A program made the position numbers and the translations under genes. The notes beneath the pieces are model-generated. The model was given only the letters and a program-made list of their open reading frames with translations. It was not told where the DNA came from and made no database searches. A DNA stretch of 64,000 nucleotides from Casuarina equisetifolia (lineage: Eukaryota; Streptophyta; Magnoliopsida; Fagales; Casuarinaceae): positions 27,045,491-27,109,490 of the forward strand of contig CM052361.1 of NCBI GenBank assembly GCA_028551475.1, written 5' to 3'. Below, one piece after another: positions 10,501 to 25,125 of this stretch (positions within the stretch are counted from its first letter, which is position 1; each line of letters begins with the position of its first letter).

Positions 10501-13500
10501 TGCACATTCAAATGTACATGTTAAGATTGAATATTTGTGTGTTGATTGACTTTATTAGGAGCCTTAGAAATTGCAACTTGCAAGGACCAATTCCTAGTTT
10601 GAGCCAAATACCAAAACTTTACTACATGTAAGTCGCTCAATTTCTTTTCATTTTCACACAAAAAAAAGAAAGAAACAAATTTTTTGGTCAAAGACAACTT
10701 TGTTGGCTTATTATGCTTTTCTTAATGGTATATATTATATGAATTTCAGAGACTTGAGTTTTAATCAGCTAAATGGATCCATACCTCAAGATAGACTTTC
10801 TCAGAATATCACGACCATGTAAGATTTTTCTATTTGTTAAATGATATGTGATTTGAATTTTTTTTATATGTTTAAATTTTTTTTCTAGTTAATATAAAAG
10901 GTTTTTAGTTTTGAAAGATATTTATATTATTAATGAATTTTGAAATCTTTTGTTTGATTAATGTGCTTAGCTATCTATCCAACAACAACCTAACTGAAGC
11001 AATTCCCACTTACTTTTCAGAACTTCCTCGTCTTCAAAAACTGTAAGTAATCTCCTATTTGCTCTCTTATCATTCAATGCTTAGTTCTAGGGTCTAGTGA
11101 TGAAGTGAATTTGTTTAGATTTATTTAAATTCAAGTTTCCAATTATCTAAATCATTACTTTTTTTTTGAGTTACTAGTTAATATAAGTTATTGTACTAAA
11201 CTATAAATACTATTAGCTTTATTTAGTAAATTATTTGCAATGCAGGTCAATTGCTAATAATAATTTGAGTGGCTCCATTCCATCTAGTATTTGGCAAAAT
11301 AAGACTTTGAATGCAACAGAGAGCCTTGATGTGTAAGATGCAGTTCACAATTTCACTATTTCACATGAGCATCTTCATACTTCTAAGCTTTGGCTTCTGG
11401 CACTTTGATATTGTAGGGATTTGCGGAATAATGGGCTCTCAAATGTTTCAGGAAATGTTGATTTGCCTCAGAATGTCTCTCTTTGGTTTGGTTTCTATAC
11501 TTGCTTCCTAATCATATAACCCAAATTTGTTGTATGAAACTTCTAGTGAAATGATATGCATCTTCAAAATAGTGCAACTAGTTGGTGTATGGACATGCTT
11601 TTCTCAATTTGTTTCTCATAAGGTGTTGTAGAACATAACACATTTGATGTACTAATTAGGTCATATGTTTTCATTGTTTACTTCTAGGCTTCAGGGAAAC
11701 CCTCTGTGCTCAAATAACAACCTAGTCCAGTTTTGTGGATTTGGAAGTAATAATGGAGATAGTAGTCCGGGAGCCCCAAATGCCACATCTAATTGCTCAA
11801 TGTGCCAACCCCCAAGCGAGTATAACCCCACAATTCTTGATGCTTGTTTTTGTGCTGCTCCTCTAATTGTTGGATATCGATTGAAAAGTCCTGGATTCTC
11901 AGATTTTCCTCCATACAAAAGTGATTTTGTGAGGCACCTAACATCTGGTCTTGAGATATCATTTTATCAACTACACATTGAATCGTTTGCATGGGAAGAA
12001 GGACCTCGACTAGGAATGCAGCTGAAGATTTTTCCTCCATATGTTGCTAATAACAAGGAGTCTCATTTCTTTAATAGGATTGAGATTCAACGAATCATGA
12101 ATGTGTTGATATCATGGGACATTCCTGATAATGACTTATTTGGACCTTATGAACCTCTTAGCCTCTCATATAATTATAATGATGGTATGTCTCAAGCCTT
12201 ATTTAGTGTAGTTCATGATAGAATTTTGTTGAATGCATAAATTTTTATCTCTGATTTATTTAATGTATACCTTGAAATCCTTCCACTTCAAATTCAAACC
12301 ATATGTTCTTATGACATGAACCATATCTCAAGTGAATCATATTTCATTTGAATCTTACTTTACTGCATTTGTTTATATTATTTGATTGTTTTGATTTTAT
12401 GTTTGCTCATACTTTTCACTATTGTTGTAGTGACACAAACATCCTCATCTTCTTTAAGCAAAGGTGCATTAGTCGGCATAGTACTGGGGACCATAGCAGC
12501 TGCAGTAACATTATCTGTAGTCATTTCTATTATCATACAAAGAATGCATACAAGGAAGTACCATGCAGTTTCTAGAAGACATCATTGTGAGTTTTCGTGG
12601 TTCATGATTTTTGAACCTTTAGGTAGAAATGTCATGATTTTCTATTCTATATCTTCATTAGGCTTATTGATTTGACCAAGGTTAGCATTAGGTACAAAAG
12701 CCTTAGCTAGGCCTTAAATGTTTTTGTTGGGAATATAGGCGAATTGAACAACAAACATAAAAGGACATTGAGGATTTACTTAGTTCAAGGGAACCGGTAC
12801 TTATGTCCATAATGAAGCAATTCTACTACTAATAACACCACACACATTTTATAGACAATATGTGAGAAACTGTAATTGCAAAACTATGATTTCACCTTTA
12901 ACCTTAAATTTATCTTCATATGCAATAGTTTGAATCTTTTTGAGCAATTGCTATTGGCTAGGTCTAGTTAAGTTTGACAGACCTATGAATGAAAACATGA
13001 TCAGCGAAAAGTTTCCTAAGGCTTAGGTTGCCTTAGTCAAAACCATCTCTAGGTTGAAGAACAATCAATTAGCAATTAAGATTGTTGACTTGGAAAATGC
13101 TATAAATGTATACCTAGATATACATAGCAAATAAAACATCTATATATTTTGTACATATTATTGGAACTATTTGAACTAGGCTAATTTCAATGGATTTAAG
13201 CACATCCTAATCTCACCTTAAACCTAAATGAAACATATGGTCTTTAAACTAGCTTGGGTAGCTAATTTGAGTTGATTTGAGCACATCTTGATCTCACCCT
13301 AAACCTAAATGAAACATATGATCTCTAAACCAACTTGGGTATCTTGGGGGCTTAAAGTTACCATCTTGGTCAATTGAGTGGTTTGGTCATGATATTACTA
13401 TATATTTTAATATTTTAGTTTCTTATTATTCTTCAAAAACAAAAGATGTTTGAATTCTTGATATTATTTCATTATAAACATTGGAACAACTTGCATCTAA

Positions 13501-15414
13501 TATGCAGCATCTAAGGCCTTAATAAGACTTGATGCTGTGAAGGCTTTCACTTTTGGAGAAATGGCTCTTGCTACAAACAATTTTGACAACACTATTCAGA
13601 TTGGCCAAGGGGGATATGGAAAGGTTTACAAAGGCATTCTAGCAGATGGTACTATTGTGGCAATTAAACGTGCAGAAGAGGGATCCTTACAGGGTGAGAA
13701 GGAGTTCTTAACAGAGATAGAATTGTTATCACGGTTACATCATCGAAACCTATTGTCTCTGATTGGATATTGTGATGAAGAAAGTGAACAGGTACTTCTA
13801 TTTATCCTAGTTCAATATATAAGGACAAAAGATAAATGTAAAATAAATCAATCTTGTTGCTTGATAGCTAAGAAGATAATAACAATCTATTTGGGAAGTC
13901 ATTTGAATAAAGATCAAAAGATTATGATGCCATAGGTAAGTGAATTTAAAATTGTAAAACCATACATATATTTGCTTTGAATAATAGTGGATGGCATAAG
14001 TAATCAACTTCATCTAGAGACATTAGATGTGAGTTTTAGATTTTTTTGTTCTTGAAGGGCGTTTCTATTATGAATTATTTGGTTCCAAAATTGCAAAAAA
14101 GCTTAATTTTCTACTATGGCAATGAGCTTGGAAGAATACAATTCTTTATTTCCTTTTCCATTGGGTAGTACTTTTCTCTTGCAAAATTGCTTGACTTTCA
14201 TGTAAAGAATTGATTTTTTTTGCTCTTTATTGCTGAATTTATCTTTGATATCATCTTTCGTGTAGATGTTGGTCTATGAGTTCATGCCAAATGGTACTCT
14301 AAAGGATAACCTTACTGGTATTAAGTTTTTCCTTTTATTGAACTCACTTTGTTTCTCTTAAGTGTATTGAATTGCATATAGATGCAATAGTACAACTCCT
14401 CCCTCCCCCCCTCCTTTTTTTTTTTTTATATATATTTCATTCTAACGAGTGTACTGGTGCTTCATGAATGTAATAATACAGCCAAGTCTAGAAGACCTTT
14501 GAGTTTCGATATGCGATTGAGAATTGCCTTGGGATCTGCTAAGGGCATCCTGTATTTACATACAGAAGCTAATCCTCCAATATTTCACCGAGATATCAAG
14601 GCTAGCAACATTCTACTGGACTCTACATTTACAGCAAAGGTTGCTGATTTTGGACTTTCGCGGCTTGCCCCTTTTGCTATTGAAGGGAGTGTTCCTACTC
14701 ATGTATCGACGGTTGTGAAGGGAACTCCGGTAAGACTTGTTATTGGAGTTAATGGTATGTTGTAAGGGATGGAAATAAGTGATTGTTATGATATATTTTT
14801 TTATTTCTCTGTATTAATTTTTCAGGGTTACTTAGATCCGGAATACTTCTTAACTCATCAATTGACTGACAAAAGTGATGTATATAGTCTTGGTATTGTA
14901 TTTCTTGAACTCCTTACAGCATTGCGACCAATCTCTCATGGCAAGAACATTGTTAGAGAGGTAAAAATTCATAGATCAGTTTGCTTTGAACTGAACAGGG
15001 GGCCAAGCAGAAATATTTTGGCCTAATTTGATAATCTTCTGTAATTTTAGTACCTATCATTGTTTTCAGGTTAATGTCGCATATGAATCTGGTATAATCT
15101 TTTCGATTATTGATGGGCGTATGGGTTCTTATCCTGCTGATCCTGTTGTGAAATTCTTGAGCTTGGCGCTTAAGTGCTGTCAAAATGAGACAGATGCACG
15201 GCCTTCAATGGCAGAGGTGGTCCGAGAACTTGAAAATATATTGGTTATGATGCCGGAGTCTGAAATCAGGATTGTAGATACTATGATCATGGGTGTGGGA
15301 AAGGTTGTTACTCCACCATCGTCTTCCTCCAATGCGAAGAATCCTTTTATGTCGATGGATTTGTCGGGCAGCAACCTTGATAGTGGAGATATCCCAACCG
15401 TTGCGCCCAGATAG
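7525..15414 (+). CDS. LRR receptor-like kinase, LRR VIII-1 subfamily (At1g06840-like), complete, 20 exons
   Basis: Exons: 7525-7630, 7919-8069, 8626-8697, 8871-8942, 9219-9362, 9467-9538, 9637-9708, 9919-9993, 10559-10627, 10750-10818, 10971-11042, 11246-11332, 11417-11485, 11688-12184, 12431-12586, 13508-13791, 14266-14317, 14482-14729, 14826-14960, 15070-15414. All introns are GT/AG and the sum is 2847 nt (948 aa), the family's usual length. Domains: signal peptide (1-26), LRR N-cap with DPCTSNW (about 65-72), LRRs mostly one per 72-nt exon (90-380), Cys-rich juxtamembrane region (CSMC, CFC; 385-540), membrane helix 555-578, kinase from about 620. Kinase residues: glycine loop GQGGYGKV, Lys648, HRD Asp744, DFG Asp762, [11 protein letters not shown]. 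The product should be a plasma-membrane RD-type Ser/Thr kinase. The subfamily includes the H2O2/quinone sensor HPCA1/CARD1, but this ligand is unknown. It is the only intact member in the window. Confidence 0.93.
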
Positions 15415-16565
15415 ATAACATTCGGTGAGAACTGGTTGGGTTCTTGGTTTTTCCGATAACTTTGAACCAGGAATACTTTCTTTATGGTCTTTGGTTTCTG
15501 GCTTTGTGTATAATCTCCCATTCTCTTCTCTTACATATTTTTGTGTAAGACTTACTATGACATTGCTGCTACGAAAATTAGCATTGTGAAAACGGATAGG
15601 GTTCAATCTTTCTTGGTTATTGCCTATTTCTCAACACACAACAACGAAAAGAAGATGCTGTCAGAAATTGTTTAACATGAGCGTTGGCTTTATTGCACGG
15701 CCACGTGCATTGAGGATGAATTTTGTTGCGGATAATCAGATCAAAAGAAGAGCCGTGATGACTCTAAGGCTTACCGTCCCTCTGGAAACTTTTCTTGTTT
15801 GGTGATCGGAGGTTACAGTTTTTGTACAAGAAGCACCACATAACGTTGCATATCTGGGACTTCGTTCCATTTGTTCCGTTGTTGTCCAAACCCCATGTAA
15901 GAAAAGAAAACCCATTTTGTTTTTCTTCCGAACGAATTTCAAAATCTCTGCTCGAGGATGTAATACAGCCAAATGACCAAAACGTGGTTTTCATGATGAT
16001 GCAGGCTTTATAGTCTTTAAACCTTCCCTCAGAGAACATCTTCCTTGTCCACCGAAAATTGAAAGGAATGGATATAATCCATTTGTATTTATGGAAACGG
16101 TTGGAAAGCAGCTGATGATTATTTGTTTGGTCAGGTACGCCTTGTTCTATTCTCTGAGTGAAAAGATGGCTGCCATATGCAAGGGAGATATCTATGTTCA
16201 GGAAGATACCTCGGTTCACTTGACGTGCCTCCTGAGCGTCACTGTATGCAGCCAACTTGCAAACCATCAGGCAATTGGCCATTTGAGAATATCTGATGAG
16301 CCACGGAAACTGCATTTTTGTCTCATTTTTCACAAACCAGGTCCGTTCTATCGCGAGTGAATTACCAAACCATGTAACGCTTCTGGTCATCACCTAATAC
16401 GTTCAAAATTGCCTTAGTTTAGACCATCGAATTATAAATATTGCTGTATCCCAATTCGCCTTCACAAAAGCTAAAGAATGGGTTCCAATCTGCACATGCT
16501 CATTGTTACAGAAACCATCAATTGATGCTCAACACAACTAATTTCGAATTAGTTCCCTTTTTTTG
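15415..16565 (+). other. downstream flank of unit 1, recently duplicated
   Basis: This holds the 3' UTR and flank of unit 1; no gene is recognised. It is nearly identical to 42797-43947 behind unit 3. Open frames on both strands here (for example 16091-16360) recur unchanged in the copy, which reflects recent duplication rather than coding constraint. Confidence 0.7.
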
Positions 16566-17475
16566 TGGGTGGGTGGTTGATGGTTTCTCAGACAATTATG
16601 ATTACAACAAAATCTTTTGTGTGAAATAAATGGTTATTCTTTGTCAATTAAAATGCGATCCCACTTGATTGATTAGGCTGGGAAGGCTTCTATATTTAAA
16701 TTTTATTCGTTATGTTGTATTAGCCGGCTGTTGGTGATTTCCCTAACAATCATGACGCAATATAAAATCTTCTATGTCAAATAAATGATTATTATTTATT
16801 AATTAAAAAGCAATATAACTTGATAGACTGGGCTAGGAAGGTATATGCATTTTATTTGATCCATTCTGTTGTGTTGGCCGGCAAGTGATAGTTTCTCTGA
16901 TGATCATGACCTACAACAAAATCTTTTCTCAAATAAATGATTATCATTTGTCAATTAAAAAACTACATAAATTGATTGACTAGTCTAGGAAGTTCTACTT
17001 GTTTAAATCTGAAATTTTCCGTTGTGTTGGCCGGCAGTTGATAATTTGTCTAACAATCACACTTTACAACAAAAGATAAACCCCAAATGATTGTCACTTT
17101 TCAATTAAAAAGCAATACAACTTGATTGACTAAGTTGGGAAGGTCTATGTATTTTAATTTGATACTTTTAATTTTTTATTTTTTTGTATCGGCCAGCAGT
17201 CACTGGTTTTCTAACAATCATGACCAATGGCAAAATCCTCTACGTCAAAAAATAAATGATTTCATATGTCAACTAAAAAGCAATACAACTTGATTACTTA
17301 AGTTGGGAAGGTCATTTTTGAATCTGATTCACTCTGTCGTGTGTTGGCCGGCAGTGGATGGTTTCTTTAACAACTACAACAAAATCTACAGCATGTAATA
17401 AATGATTATCACTTGTCAATAAAAAGACAATACAACTTGATTGACAAAGCTGGGAATGTCTACTTAGGTACCGAA
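16566..17475 (+). repeat. ~155 bp tandem satellite, about six monomers
   Basis: Successive monomers are marked by GCCGGC-like steps at about 16723, 16877, 17031, 17192 and 17347, giving spacings of 153-161 bp. The first monomer starts at GTTGATGGTTTCTC near 16575. Shared core text includes AACAATCATGAC, ACAACAAAATC, AATAAATGATTATC, CAATTAAAAAGCAATACAAC and TTGATTGACTAAG. Monomers are diverged from each other, so the array is old. A second copy of the whole array lies at 43948-44850. Confidence 0.85.
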
Positions 17476-18377
17476 TTGGGAGCTTGGGAGACACCGAAGA
17501 ACTGAAACGAAGCTTTACATAGATTCAGTCGGAAGTCTTAATTTATAAATCTGGTTATTGGTGTTTGTACGTTATTGTTCCGCGGGGATTACCTTTTCTG
17601 CCCGTCAAAGACAGTTGATAGCTTCTTCTTCTTTTTTTTTTTTTTTTTTTTTTCTCAGCTGGATCCGTTTACAAAGATACAAAAATAATTGTTCACAAAA
17701 GGAAGGCCTTCTTGAGCCTAAAGCACGGCCAAGGCGTTATTCTTTGTTACAGTTGATCTCTCGGACCTGTCTTATCAACGTACTGTTTCAGTTATTAGTT
17801 CTAATGGAGTCCATGGCCTGGTTTGCTTTTCTTGCTGCCATCAGATATTATTTAAAGCTTTAAACCCTCACATCACCACTCTCCTGCAAAAGTCAATAAA
17901 ACCAAGCCTACCATTTCATGAAAACATATCTTTATATAAACTACGAGCATTAGCTTCACTAGATGAAACCGATGGCCGTCGTCTGCGTCAGTGGCAAATT
18001 GTTCAACTTTTGTAATGGCGACCAGGTCAGAGATATACCACCTTCTATAAGCTACTCAATTTGCAGCTATTTATTTCCCGCTGAAGCTGCTTCAGGGTTA
18101 GCATTCATTGTATATGCCTCGGCCATTCTCGTAGAATCCCAACTTGTCCGCCTTAATTTGCATGATCTTTACCCATTTTGGCTGGCTTGTTTCTTGAAGC
18201 TGTCTGAGGCAAGAATTCTGAGGTTTTTTCTTTGTTCTGTCACCTAGTAGTTGGGAGCTTTCTGCACAACTTGAATTTGAGCTGTTTGATCATTCACTTA
18301 TCTCCCAGTGTTGAAAGCTAGTATTTTCTTTCCTTGCTTTGCAAATCAGATCCTTACATTCTTAAAGCTCTATCCGG
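17476..18377 (+). promoter_or_regulatory. promoter and 5' leader region of unit 2
   Basis: This matches 44860-45745 before unit 4 closely, and 6890-7524 before unit 1 more loosely. It includes a poly-T run (17632-17654) and the upstream open frame described separately. No TATA box could be assigned with confidence. Confidence 0.5.
17963..18247 (+). other. conserved upstream ORF (94 codons) before unit 2
   Basis: ATG at 17963, stop at 18245-18247, 130 bp before the RLK start. It begins MKPMAVVCVSGKLFNF and contains two hydrophobic stretches. It aligns end to end with 45340-45615 before unit 4, with substitutions but no indel or stop. No known family was recognised. It may be an upstream ORF that limits RLK translation, or a chance frame in a recently copied leader. 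Confidence 0.4.
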
Positions 18378-20060
18378 ATGTTTCCGTCAAGAGCTTGGAC
18401 GTATAGACTCCTTATTTTTGTATGGTTGTGTTGCTCTTCACTGCTTGTAGGAGCACATAATTACGTTACCGCTCCCACAGAAGGTGATTATTTCCTTTAC
18501 AGTACTTTTTTTTTTTTTTTTTGAACTTTACGAATCACTTTCTTCATTTTGAGATGACATTCCTGAGCTGTACTTTTATTGGAGTTTGGATACTCAAACT
18601 TGGATCTGCTAACGATCTGGATGTATATTCTCTGGACATGGAAAGCTTGATACTAGAACTAGAAAAACATGAGGACCAGTAAAGCTTATGGGATTGTTTA
18701 TTATTTAAATTGATAGAATCATCATTAAAACTCCTATAATTTGCAGTGAAAGCATTGGAGGCAATCAGGGCAAGTCTGATAGATCCCAATAAGAATCTGA
18801 GTAATTGGAATCAAGGAGACCCATGTACATCAGATTGGACTGGGGTTACGTGCTACAATACAGAGTTAGAAGATGGATATCTTCATGTTCAAAGACTCTA
18901 AGCTTCCTTGGTTCTGCAGTCCGTTTCTTACAGAACATGTTGGCTACACATGTTGGAAATAGGACTGGATCTAGTATACACAAGTTCCCGATTCTGCTAG
19001 AAAAATCACCAACTTGTCTTAATGGGTTTGAAAATCCGTCTCTGTGATTTTTCCACTTGCCCAGAAAATTAACAACCAATGGTTGGTTATATAATTTCTT
19101 GCAGGCGCGCTCATTCTATCTCATGTCTAGCATGTAATAATAATAGTTATCCCAGTTAGAAGTTCAAATATAAGATTATCAGACTTTGATAAAGCTTCAA
19201 TTTAATTGCATGTAGGCATTTCCATTGGAGAACTGGCATTGCTTCTTTAATAGTTTTCCTATGGATCTCTCTCTACAGCCAACTGTTGGGAATGAACCTA
19301 TCTGGAACTTTGTCAACGGAGCTTGGTAATTTGCTGAATTTGACGATATTGTAAGGAAAAAAAAATTCTCAAAGCCACTTTTTTTATGCACGGAACACCT
19401 TTATCTGCATCAAAGTTTTTAGATACGTCTTTACTAAAATATTTGGGTACATGGTTGTTCTCTAGCCTGTGGTGGTATGATTTACATATTCTATTGACAT
19501 ATGTTTCTCTATTTGCATTATTAAAGGGATTTTGTGTGGAACAACATAAGTGGGAGTATACCGAAAGAGATTGGCAATATGAAGACTTTAGAACTTTTGT
19601 AAGTTGATCAGGTTTTTTCTGTTGGAAAGTCAATACTATTATCCCTCGATAACTTGCTTCTATCATTAAGAAATGAAGATGTACTACTAGTTTTTGCATT
19701 TTAAAGCATTTGATTTGAATTAAATTGGAGATAGTCTCTGTGTGTGAAGTAATTTAATTGGTACCTCGGCAGTGTATGGAATACTTGGTATTTTGGGGTT
19801 TTCGTGTTGTTGCACTTTTGCTTTGTCTGTAATTCTACCTCTAATATTTGATGCTTTCAGGCTTCTCAATGGAAACAAATTAACAGGCCTCTTACCTGAA
19901 GAGCTAGGTTATCTTCCAAACTTGGACAGGATACAAATTGACCAAAACAACATATCAGGACCGTTACCTGTATCACTTGCAAACTTGAACAAAGCAAAAC
20001 ATTTGTGAGTGTGTTTTATTATGTCATTTTGTCTAAAATCAATTCTACAATGACTAGCCT
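18378..20060 (+). pseudogene. LRR receptor kinase unit 2, 5' fragment (exons 1-5)
   Basis: Exons homologous to unit 1 exons 1-5: 18378-18483, 18747 to about 18898, 19279-19350, 19527-19598 and 19861-20004. Exon 1 is open (MFPSRAWTYRLLIFVW, signal peptide). Exon 2 ends in CTCTAA because a deletion fused its end to a later part of intron 2, removing the GT donor and creating a stop. Exons 3-5 keep frame and splice sites. Homology stops at about 20060 in intron 5, where an unrelated direct repeat begins. Even if transcribed, only a secreted N-terminal stub of about 86 residues could be made. It is most like unit 4. Confidence 0.9.
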
Positions 20061-20063
20061 GAA

Positions 20064-20490
20064 CTTGTACATAGGGAGGGTGATGTTTCTTTTTTTTTTT
20101 TTCTCGAAGCTTTGCTTGTAGAGGGTTTACTCGGCAAAGGCCCGTAAATCTGTAATCTTCCATCTCTGAAAAGGAGTTCATTTGTGATGTTAGCGATTTT
20201 TACCCTCCATTGATAAAGTTTATGTTTTGTAGAGTAATTTTTCTTGCCTACGGGCCCCTGCTTTGGTTTGCACTTGGGAAAAGTCGATCTGTTTTGCAAC
20301 AAGAAAAGGGTAATGCGCGATCGAGTCTCAGATCATTTTGTAATTTTTATTTTTTTGAAAAAATTATTAATTTTTATCACAACTCACGCAGGAGGGAGTA
20401 AGGGAATGTCCATTTTGTGTTAATTGAGTAAAATAGCATACCGGGATTTGGGAAATAGAAAGAAGTTATATTACAATCGAGTAAAATAGA
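20064..20490 (+). repeat. direct repeat R1: copy of the MADS gene 3' flank
   Basis: From AACTTGTACATAGGGAGGGT to about GGATTTGGGAAATAGAAAGAAGT, this matches 35531-35895, which lies directly behind the MADS pseudogene. R1 carries about 45 bp (20242-20290) not found in R2, and the A/T runs differ in length. The left edge coincides exactly with the end of RLK unit 2; R2 ends where RLK unit 3 resumes. Confidence 0.85.
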
Positions 20491-20676
20491 TACCCAATGG
20501 GCCACCTGAATGTTTCGCTTTATTTTGTTCGTTTCTCTGAGCCCGGAAATCTTTCCCGGATCTGTTCTATCCACATCAATGCCAGAAGCCGGCGAGCATA
20601 GACCTCCAGCTGTCATGAGAACAGTTCTAAATGGATTTGTTTTCCGGCAGAGTTTGGTTCCACAGGACTTTGGTAG

Positions 20677-20880
20677 TAATCGGTTCAGTCATAAAGAGTC
20701 TTAGGGGCTTTAGCATCAACCGAAGCCAGTCATAAAGAGTTTAGTCATACTAATCGGTTCAGCCACAAAGAGTCCTAGGAACTTTAGCATAACCGAGGCC
20801 AGTCGTAAAGAGTTTAGTCATACTAATCGGTTCAGTCATAAAGAGTCTTAGGAATTTTAGCTTAGCATCAACCAACGCCA
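20677..20880 (+). repeat. ~73 bp tandem repeat, about 2.7 copies
   Basis: Copies start at TAATCGGTTCAG at 20677, 20751 and 20824. Each contains CATAAAGAGTC-TTAGG, TTTAGCAT and AACCGA-GCCAGTC. The third copy is cut short near 20880. The stretch 20491-20676 before it holds nothing I recognise. Confidence 0.85.
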
Positions 20881-21185
20881 CTCCCGAGATCATTTGGTTC
20901 TGTTTTAAGCATCAAACATTTCTTATGGAAAAGTGGGCTACCTTGACCCTGGAACCCTTCAAGAATGTTTTTGTACCCAAAAGCTTTTAAATTTTGGCCA
21001 AAACTTGCTTAATTATGCTGATATGGATAGTCTATTTAAGACACCTTAGGTAGGCACTTTTTCTTATGGCATATTACATAGGAAAGCGAGAGAAGACGGT
21101 GAGAGGACTCGGAATTATTTACTCTGGTGAAACATGTAAAGTCCATTGTAGGGACATTCAATGCTCGGACCCTATGTCAAAAAGA

Positions 21186-21600
21186 GTCGGACTCTAGAAA
21201 TGAGAGGATTCCTTAGAAATTCCTTAATTAAGGTTTTGGAAAAGGTTAGGTACACTTTTGTAAGTGAGTTGTCATTTTTGAAAAATAGTTAGGGTCAAAA
21301 ATAAAATAGAAAATAAGATGTATAGTAGAAAGTTAACTAAAAAATTAGTTGTGATAAAAAGTTATTATAAAGTTAATTTGTAAATCTGTATATATAAAAA
21401 TCTTTAATATACAATAAAAAGATTCTTTATTACATTGTGAGAAGTTCCCTTGTTCTTTATTGCACACCAAAAGTCTCTATATATAGAGATTTACAAGTTA
21501 ATATTTCAATATATGACTAACTTTTTACCACAACCAATATATTTCAATTAACTTCCAAAGGTGACTACTAAGGAATCTTTCTCATCCTTATAGAACCGAC
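21186..21600. mobile_element. inverted-repeat element (MITE-like), 415 bp
   Basis: The ends are inverted copies over about 32 bp: the left reads GTCGGACTCTAGAAATGAG and GATTCCTTAG; the reverse complement of the right end reads GTCGGTTCTATAAGGATGAG and GATTCCTTAG. Inner parts pair as well (AGTTAATTTGTAAATCT with AGATTTACAAGTTAAT; GTTAACT with AGTTAAC-like text), so most of the element can fold into one long hairpin. No ORF and no clear target duplication is seen, so the superfamily is open (Mutator-like is possible from the long terminal inverted repeats). Confidence 0.7.
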
Positions 21601-23986
<2,386 letters not shown>

Positions 23987-24226
23987 AAACTACTGCAGAG
24001 CTTTTCAATGACTACTACTTAACATGTGAAGGTTCTTGAGCCCAAGGTAACGAACCTAGAGATCACAGTCCAGCCCTAATTTACAGTTCTTAAATCTTAA
24101 GGATGACAAACTACTGCAGAGCTTTTCAATGACAGCTACTTCACATCTGAAAGTTCTTGAAAAAGGGTATCAAACCTAGAGATCACAGTCCAGCCCCAGT
24201 TTCCAGTTCTTAAATCTTAAGGATGA
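23987..24226 (+). repeat. ~120 bp tandem duplication
   Basis: Two head-to-tail copies, each starting AAACTACTGCAGAGC and ending TTCTTAAATCTTAAGGATGA, at about 23987-24107 and 24108-24226. Both share ACCTAGAGATCACAGTCCAGCCC. They differ at roughly one base in ten, so the duplication is not recent. Confidence 0.85.
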
Positions 24227-24699
24227 AATTAGGAAGACAATCGAAGATTCTATGTTCTTTCTACAATTTCTGGAAGACAATTGAAGATTCCTTCCCAACC
24301 TTATTGGTCAAGAATTCATTAGTCGAAGTGGAAAAAGGACATTATTTGGGACATTTCCAAGATTTTTTAGTGAAAATATAAATGCCCAGCTGATAAAAAC
24401 GCACATGTGGTGTTTAAAAACTTTTGCGCTTTTACAAGCAATACTGACATCATTTAGCAAAGAAGAAAACAGGAGTTCTCTTTTCTGATCCTCTTCTGAT
24501 TTGAATGCACTAAGACAAATTGAATGCTTACAGAACCAGATTACTCAAAACAATCAGACCATCGATCTCCTTCTCGGAGAGAGTCTCGGCCTGGTGTTGC
24601 GTCGGCCTTCCACCAGCCGTGCTGGAACTTGCTTGGAAACCTGAGCCGACTCAAAAGGAGACTCCTTTTTTGACTCTTCGGCTTGGATCTGTGCTTCCA

Positions 24700-25020
24700 C
24701 TACCAAAACGCCTTCCAGTCCGACAGGTCTAATTTTTCTGGATCTGTCTCATCTGATTTGATCGGATCCTGAGTTGGGTTATCGACTTCCCAATTTTGGC
24801 TTTTCTTTTTCGTCCTAAACTCCTTGCCAATCTTGCGGACTCCTTTTTCCAGTTCGATCAAGGTTTCCCTGTCTAGACCCGAAACCCATTCTTGCATTGT
24901 GGCCATCAGCGACTCCAACATTTGATCCCAGCTCTTCTCCGTTTCCTCGTGAGTGAACCGCGCAGACGGACAACGTGGCTCTAATACGTTTGCCACATTT
25001 ATGCCCGTGACAGAAATCAC
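24700..25020 (-). CDS. unidentified minus-strand open frame, possibly a gene fragment
   Basis: An open frame of about 107 codons with GC content above its surroundings and a charged, helix-prone product. It contains CPSARFTHEETEKSWDQM and, farther on, a basic run KEFRTKKK. No family was recognised. There is no ATG at its start: the frame can be extended upstream to about 25065, where a CAG acceptor-like site lies on the minus strand, so it could be a terminal exon. It faces away from KDSA. It may equally be a chance frame. Confidence 0.25.
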   Translation of the reverse strand: MISVTGINVANVLEPRCPSARFTHEETEKSWDQMLESLMATMQEWVSGLDRETLIELEKGVRKIGKEFRTKKKSQNWEVDNPTQDPIKSDETDPEKLDLSDWKAFW

Positions 25021-25029
25021 GAAAGCACG

Positions 25030-25125
25030 GTAAGAGCTACAGTCCTCGGGGGCGTCGGAATCTCCTGACCTGCAAGTCCATCAAGGTCAGAGTTCGAAAC
25101 TCCTTCCCCGTTGTGAGGTTCTTTA
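25030..25125 (+). repeat. possible tRNA-derived (SINE-like) remnant
   Basis: CAAGGTCAGAGTTCGAAACTCC resembles the T-arm/B-box of tRNA-derived plant SINEs (GTTCGANNC core), followed by CTTCCCC and a T-rich tail. The A-box half is poor. No target duplication was found. Confidence 0.3.

Noticed and set aside
9994..10558. Possible extra exon in the 565 bp intron 8 of unit 1
   Set aside because: No open frame with splice sites continues the LRR pattern; exons 8 and 9 join in phase without it.
15180..16393. Long minus-strand open frames behind unit 1, repeated unchanged at 42562-43775
   Set aside because: They run antisense to the last RLK exon and its flank; their conservation equals that of the surrounding non-genic DNA and is explained by recent duplication.
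16566..17475. Regularly spaced repeats that might suggest a CRISPR-like array
   Set aside because: Repeats are ~155 bp, abut each other and diverge without unique spacers; this is a plant satellite.
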